Shown: positions 35,046 to 47,606, numbered from the stretch's first letter. The stretch is 64,000 nt of DNA from Anthoceros angustus (GCA_010909165.1 VJWM01000016.1:744001-808000), one strand, 5' to 3'. Made by a program: numbers and translations. The notes: generated by a model not told the origin, from the sequence alone.

Positions 35046-36013
35046 TAATTTTCTAGTATGCGTGTACTATACTAGGCCTCCTACGTGTGTAAATAGTTAA
35101 TTATTACAATCTGTTAATGGAAAGCACCTAAATAATTTTCACGAATTGCCTACGAACAGCGGACAGAGCATGGATCTGGAAGCTTCCTGCTACACTACAA
35201 ACCAGCGCCGAAGCCTTTGCTATGGCTTTGGCTATTGTGGCTGGGATGCTACTATTGAAGAATCTGCTCTTGAGGTTCAGAACCATGCAATTTGTGCTAC
35301 GACTGCCGGATAGGGTTCTATGCAGTGTGTTCCCGGAAAGATTCAACAGAAATCAGGCGTGACCGTGTCCTTCAAGCTTGATAATGGGAAGTTAAGGTAA
35401 ACCTGTCGATGCCACCTTCGTCGCAACCGATACCATTCACCATTCCAGGAGCACAGAGCCTGGCGTGCTTTCCGATTTGCCGATGCACCAACGCCTTCTG
35501 CCACAATCCGCTGCTTCCGCGCAGTCAGGATCCGCCCTTGCATCGAAGAGGAATCCGACCGTCAGGCGTTATGAACTTCAGCACAACTTGCCTTTGGCCT
35601 TGCCGACAAAACACAATTCTGCTGCTCTCCGTATGTCACACCACCTTGGATTGCCGTGCACTAACTTGCCTCAAGCGTGGATTGCCGTAAAACGTCAGAA
35701 GAAAAGGACAGAATCCATGATTTGACAGCCATAAGACGCTTGACGAACACAAGCTCCGTAGTTCAAGAACGTCGGTGAGGACATACCATTGCACTGCAAG
35801 ATGAAATGTTTTTATCCTTTGTGGTGGACATGTCTCTGTAGCGACCCAGTGCTGTCTAGACCGCCCAGAGAACGCAGTCACATCAAATTTTGTACAGAAG
35901 CACTTTAGGTGGCTCGCTCCGCCTTGCATGCGGCTGAGCCTAGATTTTCATTAGCTTGACTTGCCCTGGGGCAAACGTCCAGAGCCTGCATTGAAGCTGT
36001 GAGGCATAGATTC
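35046..36013. other. Spacer between convergent genes
   Basis: About 970 bases between the PGM48-like stop and the stop of the acyl-activating enzyme gene. Short open frames exist on both strands, but none shows a domain or splice continuity. It probably contains the two 3' UTRs. Confidence 0.5.
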
Positions 36014-39000
36014 TCATAAGCTCGACTTAGTCTGGAGAAAACCTCCAGACCCTGCATTGGAACCCCGACTCGCATATTCACTTCGAAGTGTTCGTCGCAT
36101 CACTTTGTTGGAGGCTGTTCGAGGAAGTGATGGAACTACCACCACTTGGCTCACCTGCAAGCAACAACTTCAATCAATATGTGCAGGTGTAGACATCGCA
36201 GATTCTGAAAAGGAAAAAGTTATTGCATTGAGATCACCTTAAACAAAGGGTTAAGTCTGGCTTGGATAGCCTGGCTGAAAGACTGCTTAAGCGTGCTGAC
36301 AGAGATATTAGCAGGGGTGCCCTTCAGCACAGTTACAATCCAAAGCTCTTCAGGACCACCAACTGCCGGAGGAACACCTATTGCTGCCGTTTCGAGCACA
36401 CTTTCATTTGAACTGTTGCACAACCTTTCAATCTCCACTGAGCTCACCTGACAGCAAGGTTGAAGATCATCAACAAGCGAAGTTCATCGCTCCACGTTCT
36501 TCTCTCACTTTATTCGGTGATGTTTGTGCTGGAGAGGGTAATCGAGTGTTTACCTTGATTCCTCCGAGGTTCATCGTGTCATCCACTCGGCCATGGGCAC
36601 GGTAGAAGCCACCTGCAGTTCGTTCAAATTCATCCCCGTGTCTTCTTAGAATCTACAAGACGTGTCCCCATACTAGTTAGATGCTGTGACTCCCAACTGT
36701 AAGCACGTGACTGCAAACATTGGAAGATCTCACCTTCCCATTGTAAACGGGCATGTCCTTGAAATACACTCGAAAGTGATCTGCATTTAACAGAGTTGAT
36801 GAAGATCCAAGCATGACTGGATTCAAAGCACACTCGCCTATGCCTGGCTTGTCTAGAGCCTGCCAACAACATAGTGCACAGGCAACATATCGCAGTTGAG
36901 TGTACACTTTATGGCTACACCAGGGAAAGAAGGACGTGCTTGAAGTGTTGAAGGTGAACAAGAAGAACACCAGGGGCACCCCACGGTCATCTAAGAGGGT
37001 TACAGCACATCCCATCGCTGGAGTGCTGAATGCTGCTAATGCTTGGGGTTGTAACAAAGAACCAGTCACGAAAGCTCCTCCGATTTCCGTTCCTCCACAA
37101 TATTCAATCACTGGTTTATAATTTGACCTGCCCATCAACCATAAATAGTCATCCACATTTGATGCCTCCCCTGTCGAGCTAAAACATCTGGTAAACAATT
37201 CGCAGGAACGAAGTAAGGTTAGTTTGAATCCTTTCAAAAGAGGACCCAAGTCGAGAGAGGCAAAAACCCCAGTAATGTATACCAAAAGTGGGTGGATGAG
37301 AATCACATGCAAGACCTCACCTTATGCTGGACCAGTCCAGTCCAGCCACGCAATCAGTGCTCTTCCATGCTTTCACAATGCTTGGCACAACACCAAGCAT
37401 CGTGACCCTAGCATCCTGCAGATGCGACAGGGGCGTCGGCTAAAACTCGCAGACTACATGGCTGAAGATTCTCTCATTTAATGTGCTTCCTGACGTACCT
37501 GCACAAACTTGGCAAACCCACGGCCAGATGGGGCCCCGTTGTACAAAGCAATGGTTGAGCCATTGAGTAATGCCGCATATACAAGCCACGGTCCCATCAT
37601 CCATCCCAAGTTCGTGGGCCATGCAACCACATCCCGTCGTCTTAGGTCGTGATGAGCCCACGCATCTGCTGCAGCCTTAATGGGCGTAATATGTGTCCAT
37701 GGTATTGCTTTTGGATCTCCTGTTAAAATCCATCTAGAATAAATCATCTCCCTGACATGGTGAAGAGCCAACAGAGCAAACCAGAATGAAAACCATCACA
37801 AACAATCTACGTCAGAGGAAAAAACTTCTGCCATGCCATCAGAGATCATCTTCAGCAATATTTTACTACAATAATGAGAGCTATTGAAGAGATGAATGAG
37901 CAAAAAGTATGCCTGTTGTTCCGGAGGAGAAAAGAATGTTTGAGAAAGCTTGGACAGGCTGGACCACAGCCTCAAATTCGAATGGACTGCCAGTCATTAT
38001 AAACAAAATGAGCTTGATGACGCCAGGCAAGGCAATAAAATAACATCATGGGCAGAGCACAGACAGACCTGGTGAGGCTATCAGCGAGAGTGAGGAAATA
38101 TTCCCAAGATATGTCACCTTTCCTCATGGACACAGGCAAGCTGTGGCTCTTCTCTTTGATTACAATTGCAGCTGGAGCATTGGCCTCCACAACTCGACTG
38201 CCCAAGCACAGTCCAAGAGTGAAAGACTGGCACATATCACATCATCAGGAATCCATGGTGATAGTCAGGGTACCTACGAGTACAAGGGAAGTGCCTTTGT
38301 ACCACGCACGATGAAGTCCTGAGGCAGTTACCAAAAGACAAGGTGAAAAAAATGCAGTAGGTTGAGGGAAACAATAAGCTGACAACAGATTTCTAGACAT
38401 CTGTGTGTCTGGAGATGCACACGCAAAATGCACTGTTGTATGTTCATGCCATTGGCATACCTGAGTGAAGACGCCTTTAGCCTTGGATATTTGTAAGCGG
38501 GTTGCAATTTCTCTTGGGGCAAAGCTGTCGGCTATTGAAACCACAACACATCCTGCAAGCACAATAGCGAGGTAGATGACGACCGCGTGCACTGTCATGG
38601 GCATGTCAATGGCAATGGCATCACCCTTCTTGAAGCCATAGATCTGCAAGGCATTTGCCACCTGACTGAAACCAGGCAACAAGGATGTTGTGACGTTGTT
38701 GCATCTCCACCGGACAAAAGGAACAGACAGAGTAAGAGCATGTGGTAATCAGACGCTTCGTTACCAGACTCTTGCCCTGAGCTGATCCAGGGTCAAAGAC
38801 TCCAAGGAGTCATCTTCCCCTTCATCCCTCCACAAAACCGCAACATCTAGCCCATCCTTGCGAGAGTTGGGTTGCAGGCACCAGGAGGCAGCATTGAGAG
38901 TAGCCCCAGGTAGCCACGTCCCCTCCGGAGACGAGGTGGTATCCACAATACAGGACGGTTGGTCCACGAAAGGCACATCCAGCTCTTCCAGCACAATGCT

Positions 39001-39626
39001 CCAGTAAGCCTAAGCCCGACACCACACTGGCAGTCAGACTCCGTAATCCCATCACCTCGTGGTACTAGACCCCAAAAAACACAAACCCCACCTCTGGATC
39101 TTCAACGGACACCTTCTGCCACTCAACAAATCCCGAAACCACATCCTCACACCGAGAACCCAGCAGCTGCCTACCCTCCAACTTCAGGATCCGACCCACG
39201 TTGGTAGCCTCCGCGGATGCCCTGAATTCAACCCACATCCAGACCCTCCCACATGAAAAACAAATTCACCCACACACACATCCACACACATACAAACATA
39301 ACCACCGAGCTTACTTACAACGAGGGCACCCAAGCGGGCGGAGGCCCCTGCTCCGCAGAATTCCAATCCCGGAAGCTGCACGAGTAGAGCAGGCGGTGCA
39401 AGGCGAAGGGATGCGAAGGCCGCAGCAGGAACCGCGAAATACTCCTCCACACGGCGGGGGGCTCAGCCGGGCCCGCACGATCCAGCACCCGGTGCAAGGC
39501 CTTGAGCACGAGCTGGGCTTGGCCATGCTCCAGACCACATCGAAGCAGATGCTCCAAGCGCACCCCCGGCAGCCGCAGCTGCAGCACGTCCCACCATGGC
39601 TCGGCCGAGGCCATGGCCATGGCCAT
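36014..39626 (-). CDS. AAE18: Acyl-activating enzyme (AAE17/18-like, AMP-forming)
   Basis: A multi-exon gene of the ANL adenylation superfamily, which makes acyl-CoA through acyl-AMP. In coding order: a plant-specific N-terminal region ([31 protein letters not shown]), [20 protein letters not shown] (38840-38780), [20 protein letters not shown] (about 38610), the P-loop [10 protein letters not shown] (about 37930) with [39 protein letters not shown] (37110-37080), [13 protein letters not shown] (about 36580-36550) and a C-terminal [11 protein letters not shown] with the motif lysine. The order matches Arabidopsis peroxisomal AAE17/AAE18; AAE18 is reported to act on the pro-auxin 2,4-DB. The symbol marks the AAE17/18 clade, not a proven one-to-one orthologue. 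The protein ends in SSL, a weak PTS1-like tripeptide. The start ATG at 39626 is the best candidate; an in-frame ATG lies upstream at 39728. Confidence 0.93.
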
Positions 39627-42499
39627 GCTCGCAGGATGAGGATGAGGATCAGGCTCCCGTCGCTGCTCCTGCTCCCAGGCTGCGCCAAGTGCCATGCCAG
39701 GCCAGCATGGACACCGAAGCTGACCCACTCCACCTCACTTTCCTAGCAACAAAGTGCTGCACTGCACTGCACTGCGCTTCACGCTCCACGCTCCACGCTC
39801 CCAGCATGTATGTACGTACGTACGCGTACAGTCCAACCGTGTGTATGCATGTATTCAACCGGTAGGTGGAGTAAAGATAAAGGAGGCCAGTGAACGAGAA
39901 TTGGTGCAGGTCAAATGAAAGGAAGTGCAGCGTATGTACGTACGTACAGTAAAGCGTTGCGGTGGTGGGCCCGGGTTCCGAGTTAGGGCAAAGGCGCAAG
40001 AGACTCGAGACGCGGCCTAGAATATCATATGATATAGGGCAGGCGGAAAAGTAGGGTGTCAGAGTGGGGGAAAGGTGGAAGCGGCCACTTTTGCTGGCGA
40101 CCGAGAGGCGTGGCTGCATCTGCCACCGTCCGACCGTGGGTCGGGCCCGGTTCCCGAGCCCTAACCCTGATCCCTGCCGGATTCTGCCTGTCAGCCGTAC
40201 GCCTGCCATAGCCAGAGAGCCAGAGAGCCAGAGCCCGAGCCCGAGCCCGGCCGTGGCATGGCACCATGGCATGGCCCATGGCCAGCTGCAGGGCATCGAA
40301 GCACGCGAAGCAGGTCATGATGCCTGCGGTGCTCACGGCGGGGTCACTGCTCCCCGAGGGCGAGGCAAGAAACGGCAGCAGGGAACCAGAATGCAGAGCT
40401 CGGATTATCACTGTGTCTTGGGGAAGGGAGATGGGACCGAGGCGTCGGGATTCACGTCCCGACGGAGCCGTGTGATTATGGCCCTGCTGCCTTGCGGTTG
40501 TTGCAGTTCCACCTCTCATGGCCGCGGGATAGGGTCAAAGGGCATACAGGGTGTGGAGTGTGGAGCATGGTAGGGTAGGGCAACGAAGGGTTCTTGCTTT
40601 GCTTTCTTTTCCTCCCGCCTTTCTCTTTTTCCTTTCGGTGGGTGAGTACCGGGTACAGCAGCGTCCGTGTGGAGTGGTGCTCTTATCCGAGTGAAGGGCA
40701 GGGTACTGGCCAGGTGGTTGAGACCCGGTCCCTGCGGTGGATCTGGTCGCATGGAGGTGTATGGCTTTGCAAACGCACTTACGCACAGTGATGTTTGTCG
40801 GTCCAATGAGGGAGTGGAGGCGTCGTCGCTCGTAAAACAGTTATGACGACCCCGCCACCGGGCGGCCCATACATGAGATTGATGAGGAGGCAAACGGAGA
40901 TGCAGGATGGAGCTCTTTATGGTTCTTTTGTTCAGCTGTGTGCAATGGCGATGGAGCGAGAAAGAGAGAGACGTGGGTTGGTGGGCTTGGCTCCCACATC
41001 TCAACTAGAGGACTGTATCACCATACAATAGTGTTTGTGACATTGTGTAACCTGGTCAGCGTTGGGGCCCGGAAACGACAACGGGGTTCCCGGAAGAATG
41101 TCACAGCGCATCACTGTGACGAGCGCCAAGCATGTGGCTCTCACACTGTCTCCACGATAGAGCGCAGCCGACACAGAATCTTTTGATGGCATGCTCGCCC
41201 CGGCCCATCGGCCCCATCCCTGCTCCCCCTGAAAGCAGCGCTGGCATTTTTCTCCCGGGTATTACCTCCCTTGTTTGTAAGTATCTTTGCATCATGCCTC
41301 TCCCTCCTTTCTAATTTCCTTTGCCGAAAGTTGCTTGCTTCCTGCATTCTTCTACATTCTCAAGACCCTTCCCTTTGTCTCGAGAGTCGCAGGTGCCTTC
41401 GGTCGGGCTGTCTCCTAGAAAACCAAGGAAGAACGAGGTTCAAGGTGGCACAGAGCACCACACACATTCACGCGAGCAGCTTCTGCAATATTGTACATGG
41501 GGACATGCCACATGGGGCATGGCGCATGGACAGGGTAGGGAAGGGCAGGGCAGGGAATGACGATGAGTCGATGACGCGCGCATCCAAAAGCGGCGTTTGT
41601 TGTTGAGCGGCCAGGAAGGTCAGGGCAGGGCAGGGCGTGGCGTGATGTGGTGCGTGATGTTGCAGAGGGTAGCTACTAGCGGAGGCTCCATGGAGCACAC
41701 TCCACAAGGCTGGCTCCCGAGGAGGCGGGGACGGAACTCCGGGGACCGGGGACAGGAGATAGGCATCATCGGTTGGCACAGAGCGAACGGCGTGGCGACG
41801 TGTGCGTCCTCAGATGGGAGTCGTGGGCGGTCAAGGAGGAGAGAGCGGGGTGCGGGACTCGGGAGAGGGGGGAACTGATGAAGCGAATCGGGGATCGGGA
41901 TCGGGATTGGGCAGAGCAGTAGCAGAGCAGGAGCAGGAGCAGAGCGGCGCTAACATCCACGCTCCTTGCAGAAGGCGAGGAGGCGAGCAGAGTCCCAGAG
42001 GCGGCCCCTCCCTCCAATTCCAGCTTCGCGACAGAAGCGCCTTTCCGCTCTGGTGAGCTGGTGCGACAGTGCGCAGGATTGCATGTCAGAAGGGCTGTAC
42101 GTGGCCTTGAATGCCACCACCCTCTGCCTTTATGTGTAGCAGTTGGGCATACATAACCCAATGACTCCCAATAACACAAGCCCTTCGCCCCGCGGCCCCC
42201 GCCCCGGCCATGGAATTAAATGATAGGCACCTGCTATTCCCGGCTTCCCCCCCACGAGCATCTGCCCTAATTTTCCGAGCTGCTTTCCTCACACAGCACA
42301 GCCTGCGAATGATCGGATTCGGCGGCATCTGCTGCTCTGCCCAGCCCCTGCCATCCTATAGCCGCTAGTGCGGCCAGGACTGCACTTTTGGCCATTCCGC
42401 ACCACCGGCCTCATATCCCGCTGCAAAGCCGCTGCTACTTTTCGCACATTCATTTCCGCTGGGGCCTCTGCCAGCCGGCGCCTGGTGCGTCGTCCTCCT

Positions 42500-42550
42500 T
42501 GCTCCCTGCTCCCTGCTCCCTGCTCCCTGCTTCCTGCTCCCTGCTCCTTG
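42500..42550 (+). repeat. (CTCCCTG)n short tandem repeat
   Basis: About six to seven consecutive CTCCCTG units, the last ones altered to TTCCTGC and CTCCTTG, followed by GGCTCTGGCTCTGGCTC. Simple-sequence DNA. Confidence 0.85.
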
Positions 42551-42872
42551 CTCCTGGCTCTGGCTCTGGCTCGCTGCTAGACGTCCATGGCGAGGTGAGC
42601 TTTACCTACCACCTCGCTCCACTATTACTGCGCCTTTTACACCGCGCAAGGACACTTACGTGTACCACACCTCCTTCGTACATACGTTGTGCTGGCGGCA
42701 GCAGCAAGCTCTGCAACAGCGGCAGCAGGGCATGTATGTCGTAGATAGTTACCTGCCGCGATGATGCTCTCTTCTGTTCCGCCTGCCTGGCTGCGATGTG
42801 ATGAGCAGCGCTTCATGCATCCGATTCCTCCCAGGCGGCCAGGCCGGGCCAGGCCAGGCTCCAAAATATCGC

Positions 42873-42922
42873 CCTACCCTGCCCTGCCCTACCCTGCCCT
42901 GCCCTGCCCTGCCTGCCCCGCT
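42873..42922 (+). repeat. (CCCTG)n short tandem repeat
   Basis: A run of CCCTG/CCCTA pentamers (TACCCTGCCCTGCCCTACC and so on). This is not the plant telomere repeat TTTAGGG, which would need seven-base units. Confidence 0.85.
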
Positions 42923-43179
42923 CCTGCGTGTGACCGTGCTCACGTCCACACCAGCGACCGACTTCGGCCCACACGGCTCCGGTGTGAACAGGGATGGACC
43001 AGCAACGCGACAAACGCCATGTGCCGCTCCAATTCACGTCTCGCTCGCTTCACATGTGCTCCACCGTCTCACGCTTCCGCGCACCTAATCTATCACCTTT
43101 GCCTCCCGATTAGCAGGCAGCCTGGGGGAATGGAATACTCTACCTATTACCCCCGCCTGTCGCCTCCCCTCCGCACGGG

Positions 43180-43225
43180 CAGCGGGCAACGGGCAGCGAG
43201 CAGCGGGCAGCGGGCACCTGCCCGG
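43180..43225 (+). repeat. (GGGCAGC)n short tandem repeat
   Basis: About six imperfect heptamers around GGGCAGC/GGGCAAC/GAGCAGC in GC-rich spacer DNA. Confidence 0.8.
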
Positions 43226-43920
43226 GGCAGCGGCGGGTCCCGCGCTATGCCGGACTCTGCTCTGCCTTCTGGGGACCACACACACTCGGGAGCTGTGCTG
43301 CTCTGCGCTGTGATAGCAATCCCACTCCCCCGGGCCCCGCTGCGCACCTTGTGGCAGGCAGGCGACACGAACGTCTTGGACCAAGTGGCCGATTTCGGCA
43401 TTTGGATTACGGGACCGGGGATGCGGGTGTGGCTTACGGGCTCCAAACATCTCAAGTCCTTTACTTTTAAGTATATATAATACAGAAGGGAGGGAAGGAA
43501 GGAACGGACGAAGGTGAGGAGACGGAGCAGGGCATAAGCAGAGTACGCGTACGTCACTGTCTGGCCCACAAAGGCCCGGGAAAAATTTATTCTACGCTCG
43601 CTACGTGACAGAAGGTGAGCTGGAATCGAGCATGGCGTAGGTAGCCATCCCACTTTTTACCCCTCCACCACCAGGATAAGCTACCTCAGCCTCTACTCCG
43701 CCCTGCTGCGCTCTGCTTGCTTTGCACCGAGCAAGAGGGCACTCCAGCCCCCTTGTTTAGAGAGGGGGCACACTGATTCTTTCTTCACAGACTGCATCAA
43801 GTCGCTCCTCCTTTCCATAGCTTCGGGCTATTCCTCGGAGCTGCACATCCATCGGCCACACACACTCAGATATCACTTCTCTACTGTTTGAATGCATCAG
43901 CCACAACCCTTGACGACCAA

Positions 43921-45778
43921 CTAAAAATACTCACGGATGCAGGCCGCCTCTGACCGCTTCATGATGCGCAGGCGCTTCACAGATGCAATGAATAGGCTGC
44001 AGCAACCGAAACCGCAACCCAAACCGAAAAAACATCAGTATCTTGTTGGCAGCATGCCATCATCCAGCGTAGCTAAGCATACAGACGCATTCCTCTTCAC
44101 TTACGTCCAAGGCACATCTCCGACCAACATCAAGTCCCCGTCTTGGTCTTCGTAGGTGAGCACATACTCCGAACCCTGAAGCAGCTTCAATGGCTTGCCA
44201 TCACCTGTGGCGCTTTGCTCCACTGCACGAACCAGAGACGTTCTTAGCATCACCCCCACCTCACCACCATCGTCGCACATGACTACAAGGCAACCACCCA
44301 GCACGCAAACCCTACCGTAGCGAGTGAACATCTCCTCCAGCACCACAGACAGCTTCTCATAGCAGCTGTGGATCCTCAGGTCCACCTTCCGCCCGAACGG
44401 AATCCCGTCCATGTACACCTTCACGAAGCAGTAGTTGGACGACACCGCCGTGGGGGAAGGATTGCTGCTGGCCCTCGGCCCCGCCTCCCCGGAAGGCCGC
44501 ATCACCTTAGGCAAGCCCTCCAGGACAGGCCTGGGCACAGCAGGACTGGCCAGCGTCGCCTTGCCTGGCGAGGCCGAGGCACAGAGGCTCTCTCCCCCCT
44601 TCAGAGGCGGAGGACTAGGCACACTGCTCTTCCTAACCGCGCGTACTGGCGGCCATCCGACCACAGGCGCCGATCTGCATCCAATCCAATCACTCCGCCA
44701 TCAGCTCCATTACAATTCCCAACAAACCCCACCCCAAGAAACCACTATCATGCGGCCGGCCATACCTGCCAGCAGGAGACGCAGCCGCCTCGGAAGAAGG
44801 AGCAGCAGCCTTCCTTCCACTCTCGACCGTGGAACCCTCGGAGGCGAAGGCGCTGCACTGGGCGGAAGTGGGAGTAGTGTCCCCCCCGCCACTTCTTGGC
44901 ACCCTGTTGTTCTCCCAAGAGAAGCTCATGTCACGGTGGCACATGCTGCCCCCTTCCCCGATGAACTTGGCAGAAGAAGGCGCCTCCAGAGGGGACTTTT
45001 GAGACGGAAAAGGCCCGAACGAGCCCGCCGACTGCTCCAGGGCCTGCCACGGAGGAGGCAGACTGGGGACCCGGAAACCCGACGGATACTTCCCGCTCCC
45101 GGGCTTGCCATCCGCATCCCCCGGCCCGGCCCCGGCTCCGCCGAGCTTGGCGGCCGAGAAGCCACTGAAGAGCGAGGGGAAGCTAGGGCGGCCATCGCTG
45201 CACTCCTTGTGCCCGCCGTGGTCAGAGAAACAAGGCGACTTCATGCCAAGAGCCGTGCTCCCCGCGAGGCCGTTCCGGGCCCGGAGCTCCCCGGCCTCCC
45301 CTGCACCACTCCCATTCCCATTCCCGCTCCCATTGGTAGCTTCAGGAAACGAGCGCTTAGCCTCCATCGGATCCGACAGAGAGCGCTTGGATTCTGACAA
45401 GCCACCAATGGCCTCCGAAAACCCCCGCTTCGCCCCGGCCTGCATGAGGCGGCCGTCCTCCCCCGCCGGGGGCGGCCCCAGCGGCCCCAGCCTCAGCTCC
45501 GTCTCCCGCATGTTGAGGTTCGAGTCCGTATCCAGCGCGTCGTCCCCCTTCACCTCGCTCCTCTCCTTCTCCTCGGCCGGCGCCGACGACACGTCCGACA
45601 TGTAGTCGTGCTCCGCGAGCCCCCGGCCCCTGTGCTCGTTGTTGAGTCGTGCTCCTCCGCCACCAGCTCCTTCTCCACCATCACCGCCTGCGGGAGACCT
45701 CGTGCGGCCCCTGCCCCGCCCCCGGCCCCGGCGCAATGCCGGCAAACGGACTCCACACCCGACCTCCCGTGAAGCCAT
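43921..45778 (-). CDS. Aux/IAA auxin co-repressor, three exons
   Basis: Exons 45778-44766, 44674-44105 and 43996-43921 join in phase to 552 residues from the first ATG. Domain I is RETELRLGPLGPP (about 45500), the site that recruits TOPLESS. The degron of domain II is VGWPPVRAVRKSS at the start of exon 2 (about 44665). Under auxin, TIR1/AFB binds GWPPV and the repressor is destroyed. A PB1 fold (domains III/IV) follows: VKVYMDGIPFGRKVDLR, YEKLSVVLEEMF, then TYEDQDGDLMLVGDVPW, and exon 3 with FIASVKRLRIMKRSEA. The invariant lysine and acidic (DQDGD) faces for head-to-tail polymerisation are present. The long N-terminal part (Ser/Gly-rich) is far larger than in most angiosperm members. The true start may instead be the in-frame ATG before SDVSSAPAEE (about 45602), or an upstream exon. 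It acts in the nucleus. Confidence 0.93.
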
Positions 45779-46139
45779 GCCCGTGCCCGTGCCCGCCCCC
45801 GAGCGACAGATTCCGCGCCTGGATGAAGTTGTCCCCGGACGACATGGACGCCTGCAAGGCGCTGTACCGCTGCTGCTGCGCGGAGAGCGAGAACAAACCC
45901 CGGGGATGCGGGTGCTGCGGATGCGCGGAAGAAGCGCAGGACGCGTTGTGCAAGCTCTCGCTCTCCAGCCCGGACTCGGACGAGTACACTGCAGAAGGCA
46001 TTGGCAAGGCCTCTACGCCCAAGACCTTCCTCCTCCTCTTCCCCTACCTCCCGCCTCCGCCTCCTTCCTCTCTTGCCGCAACCAGCATTCGCTTCTCCGC
46101 ATCCAGAGCATGAATAAATGCGGCAATGCGCAGCGGCCA

Positions 46140-47215
46140 CCGCATCTGCTTCTTTCCAAGACAGCGGCAGCTGCCAGGCTCAAATGCGCCGTGCTGCGGC
46201 TCCTGCAGCGGCAGCGGCAGCGGCTCCAGCTCGCTGTGCGTCCGTCTCCGGCGCCAGGCCCTGGCGGCCCGGCAGGCGCAGCAGCGCTGCGGGCACGGCC
46301 ATGGCAGGCGACAGCAAAGAAGCGGCGCAGCGGGAAAGAAACGGCGCAGGCCTGGGCTGGTCTCGTCTCGTCTGGTCTGGTCTCGTCTCGTATCGCCTCC
46401 TCGCGGCCTCGCCCGGGCTGGGCGTGAATGAACGGATGTGGGGAATGTCTTGCGCGGAGGGAGGAAGGGCCCTCAGGGAGGAAGGAGGAAGGAGGGAGGA
46501 GGAAGGAGGAAGCGGGCTATAGGGAGAGGATGGATGGATAGGCGGGGTAATAAGCGGAGAGGGAGACGACAGGACTGCGTGGGTTGTCGGAGGGAGGGCA
46601 GGCAAGGACCCCCCGGAGCCGGGTGCCCATGGGACCAGGCGGCGGGGCATTATTATTGACGCTCCTCCGGGCCCCGGGGTATTAACAGGAGCCCCTTTTG
46701 CCGCATTATCCCCACTTATTTTAGGACTTCCGGATCCCGCGAAATCGCTCGCCTCGCCTCGCCTCGCCTCCCTACCCTTCGCTTTCTCGAAAAATGTCGC
46801 ACAGTCCCACCGGCACCGGACGGGTAGGTGGTAGGTGGTGAGTGGCCTGTCGGCCGCCTTTAATCCCATTTTTGCATTTTAATATTCCCCACCGCACCGG
46901 GCCGGGCCGGGCCCCGACACCCGGTCGCCATCGCGTCCGCGTCATGGGACGGGGAACGGCAACGGGGAACGGAAAGGGGAAGGGGCATGTGAGCGCCTAG
47001 GAGTGGACTCCCCCTCTCCTCTGCATGTGTCGGGTCTGTGTCCATCGCTCTCTCCTTCACCTTCCCGCCACCTTGCCGTGTTGCTCTGCCCCTTCGCCTT
47101 GTAGACTAGTAGTACACACTCAGCCAGCTCTCCATCAATCCACTCAAGCTTACACCAAGACGCCCTTCCTTCGGGCTTACACTAGACTCCATTCTAGACA
47201 TCGGGGGTTGCCTCG
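46140..47215. promoter_or_regulatory. GC-rich upstream region of Aux/IAA gene with TGTCGG elements
   Basis: TGTCGG, the high-affinity ARF-binding form of the auxin response element, occurs at 46585-46590, 46848-46853 and 47028-47033. Its complement CCGACA is at 46914-46919. Aux/IAA genes are commonly induced by auxin through such sites. The region also has (TCTCG)n-like DNA at 46355-46400 and (CGCCT)n at 46748-46770. The transcription start is not defined. Confidence 0.45.
46748..46772 (+). repeat. (CGCCT)n short tandem repeat
   Basis: Four to five CGCCT pentamers in a row within the upstream region of the Aux/IAA gene. Confidence 0.8.
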
Positions 47216-47606
47216 GTGAGACCAGCATTATCTTGAATTGAATTGAGTTGAATTGACGTAGTGTAGTCCTCTTTGGACTACTATCTGTATCGTGTGATGG
47301 GTTGTGGTTATTTTATTTTTTCACTTTCATGGGATTATATTCTGTTTATATATACGTAATGCTTCATGACGTTGAGTACTTGTGATCGTTATGTTTGTGT
47401 AGAAGTTTTTATTCGGATCACCTTTTACCGGTGGACACTGGCAACATAGAAGGGACAAAGAGGAGACACCAACAAACTCTGACAACGAGGGGAGACAGAG
47501 AGAAAATGTGTCATTATTGCTGGCATGTTCCAAGCGCATATTTATCCGACATCGTCGTCGTTGCACTGTCCACCCAGTTGGGTAGCCCACCATGTGATAG
47601 CTGGAC

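Larger units (their letters stand above)
39640..43920. other. GC-rich gene-poor spacer with short tandem repeats
   Basis: About 4.3 kb upstream of the acyl-activating enzyme gene and downstream of the Aux/IAA gene, without any recognised gene. It is GC-rich and full of overlapping open frames on both strands caused by composition. It includes GTAC-type words (GTACGTACGTAC near 39815 and 39935) and several short tandem repeats listed separately. Promoter sequence for the acyl-activating enzyme should lie in its left part. Confidence 0.5.

Noticed and set aside
42870-42925. CCCTG/CCCTA run as a possible interstitial telomere.
   Set aside because: The plant telomere is a TTTAGGG heptamer. This is a pentamer run in GC-rich DNA.
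39640-43700. Many open frames of 60-240 codons on both strands in the GC-rich spacer, including 42761-43480.
   Set aside because: High GC suppresses stops. The frames are low-complexity, overlap on both strands and contain no known domain or good splice chain.
45550-46427. Arg-rich and Pro-rich frames upstream of the Aux/IAA start on both strands.
   Set aside because: They arise from GC-rich DNA. A possible extra 5' exon of the Aux/IAA gene (45681-46022, minus) could not be joined with a normal-sized intron.
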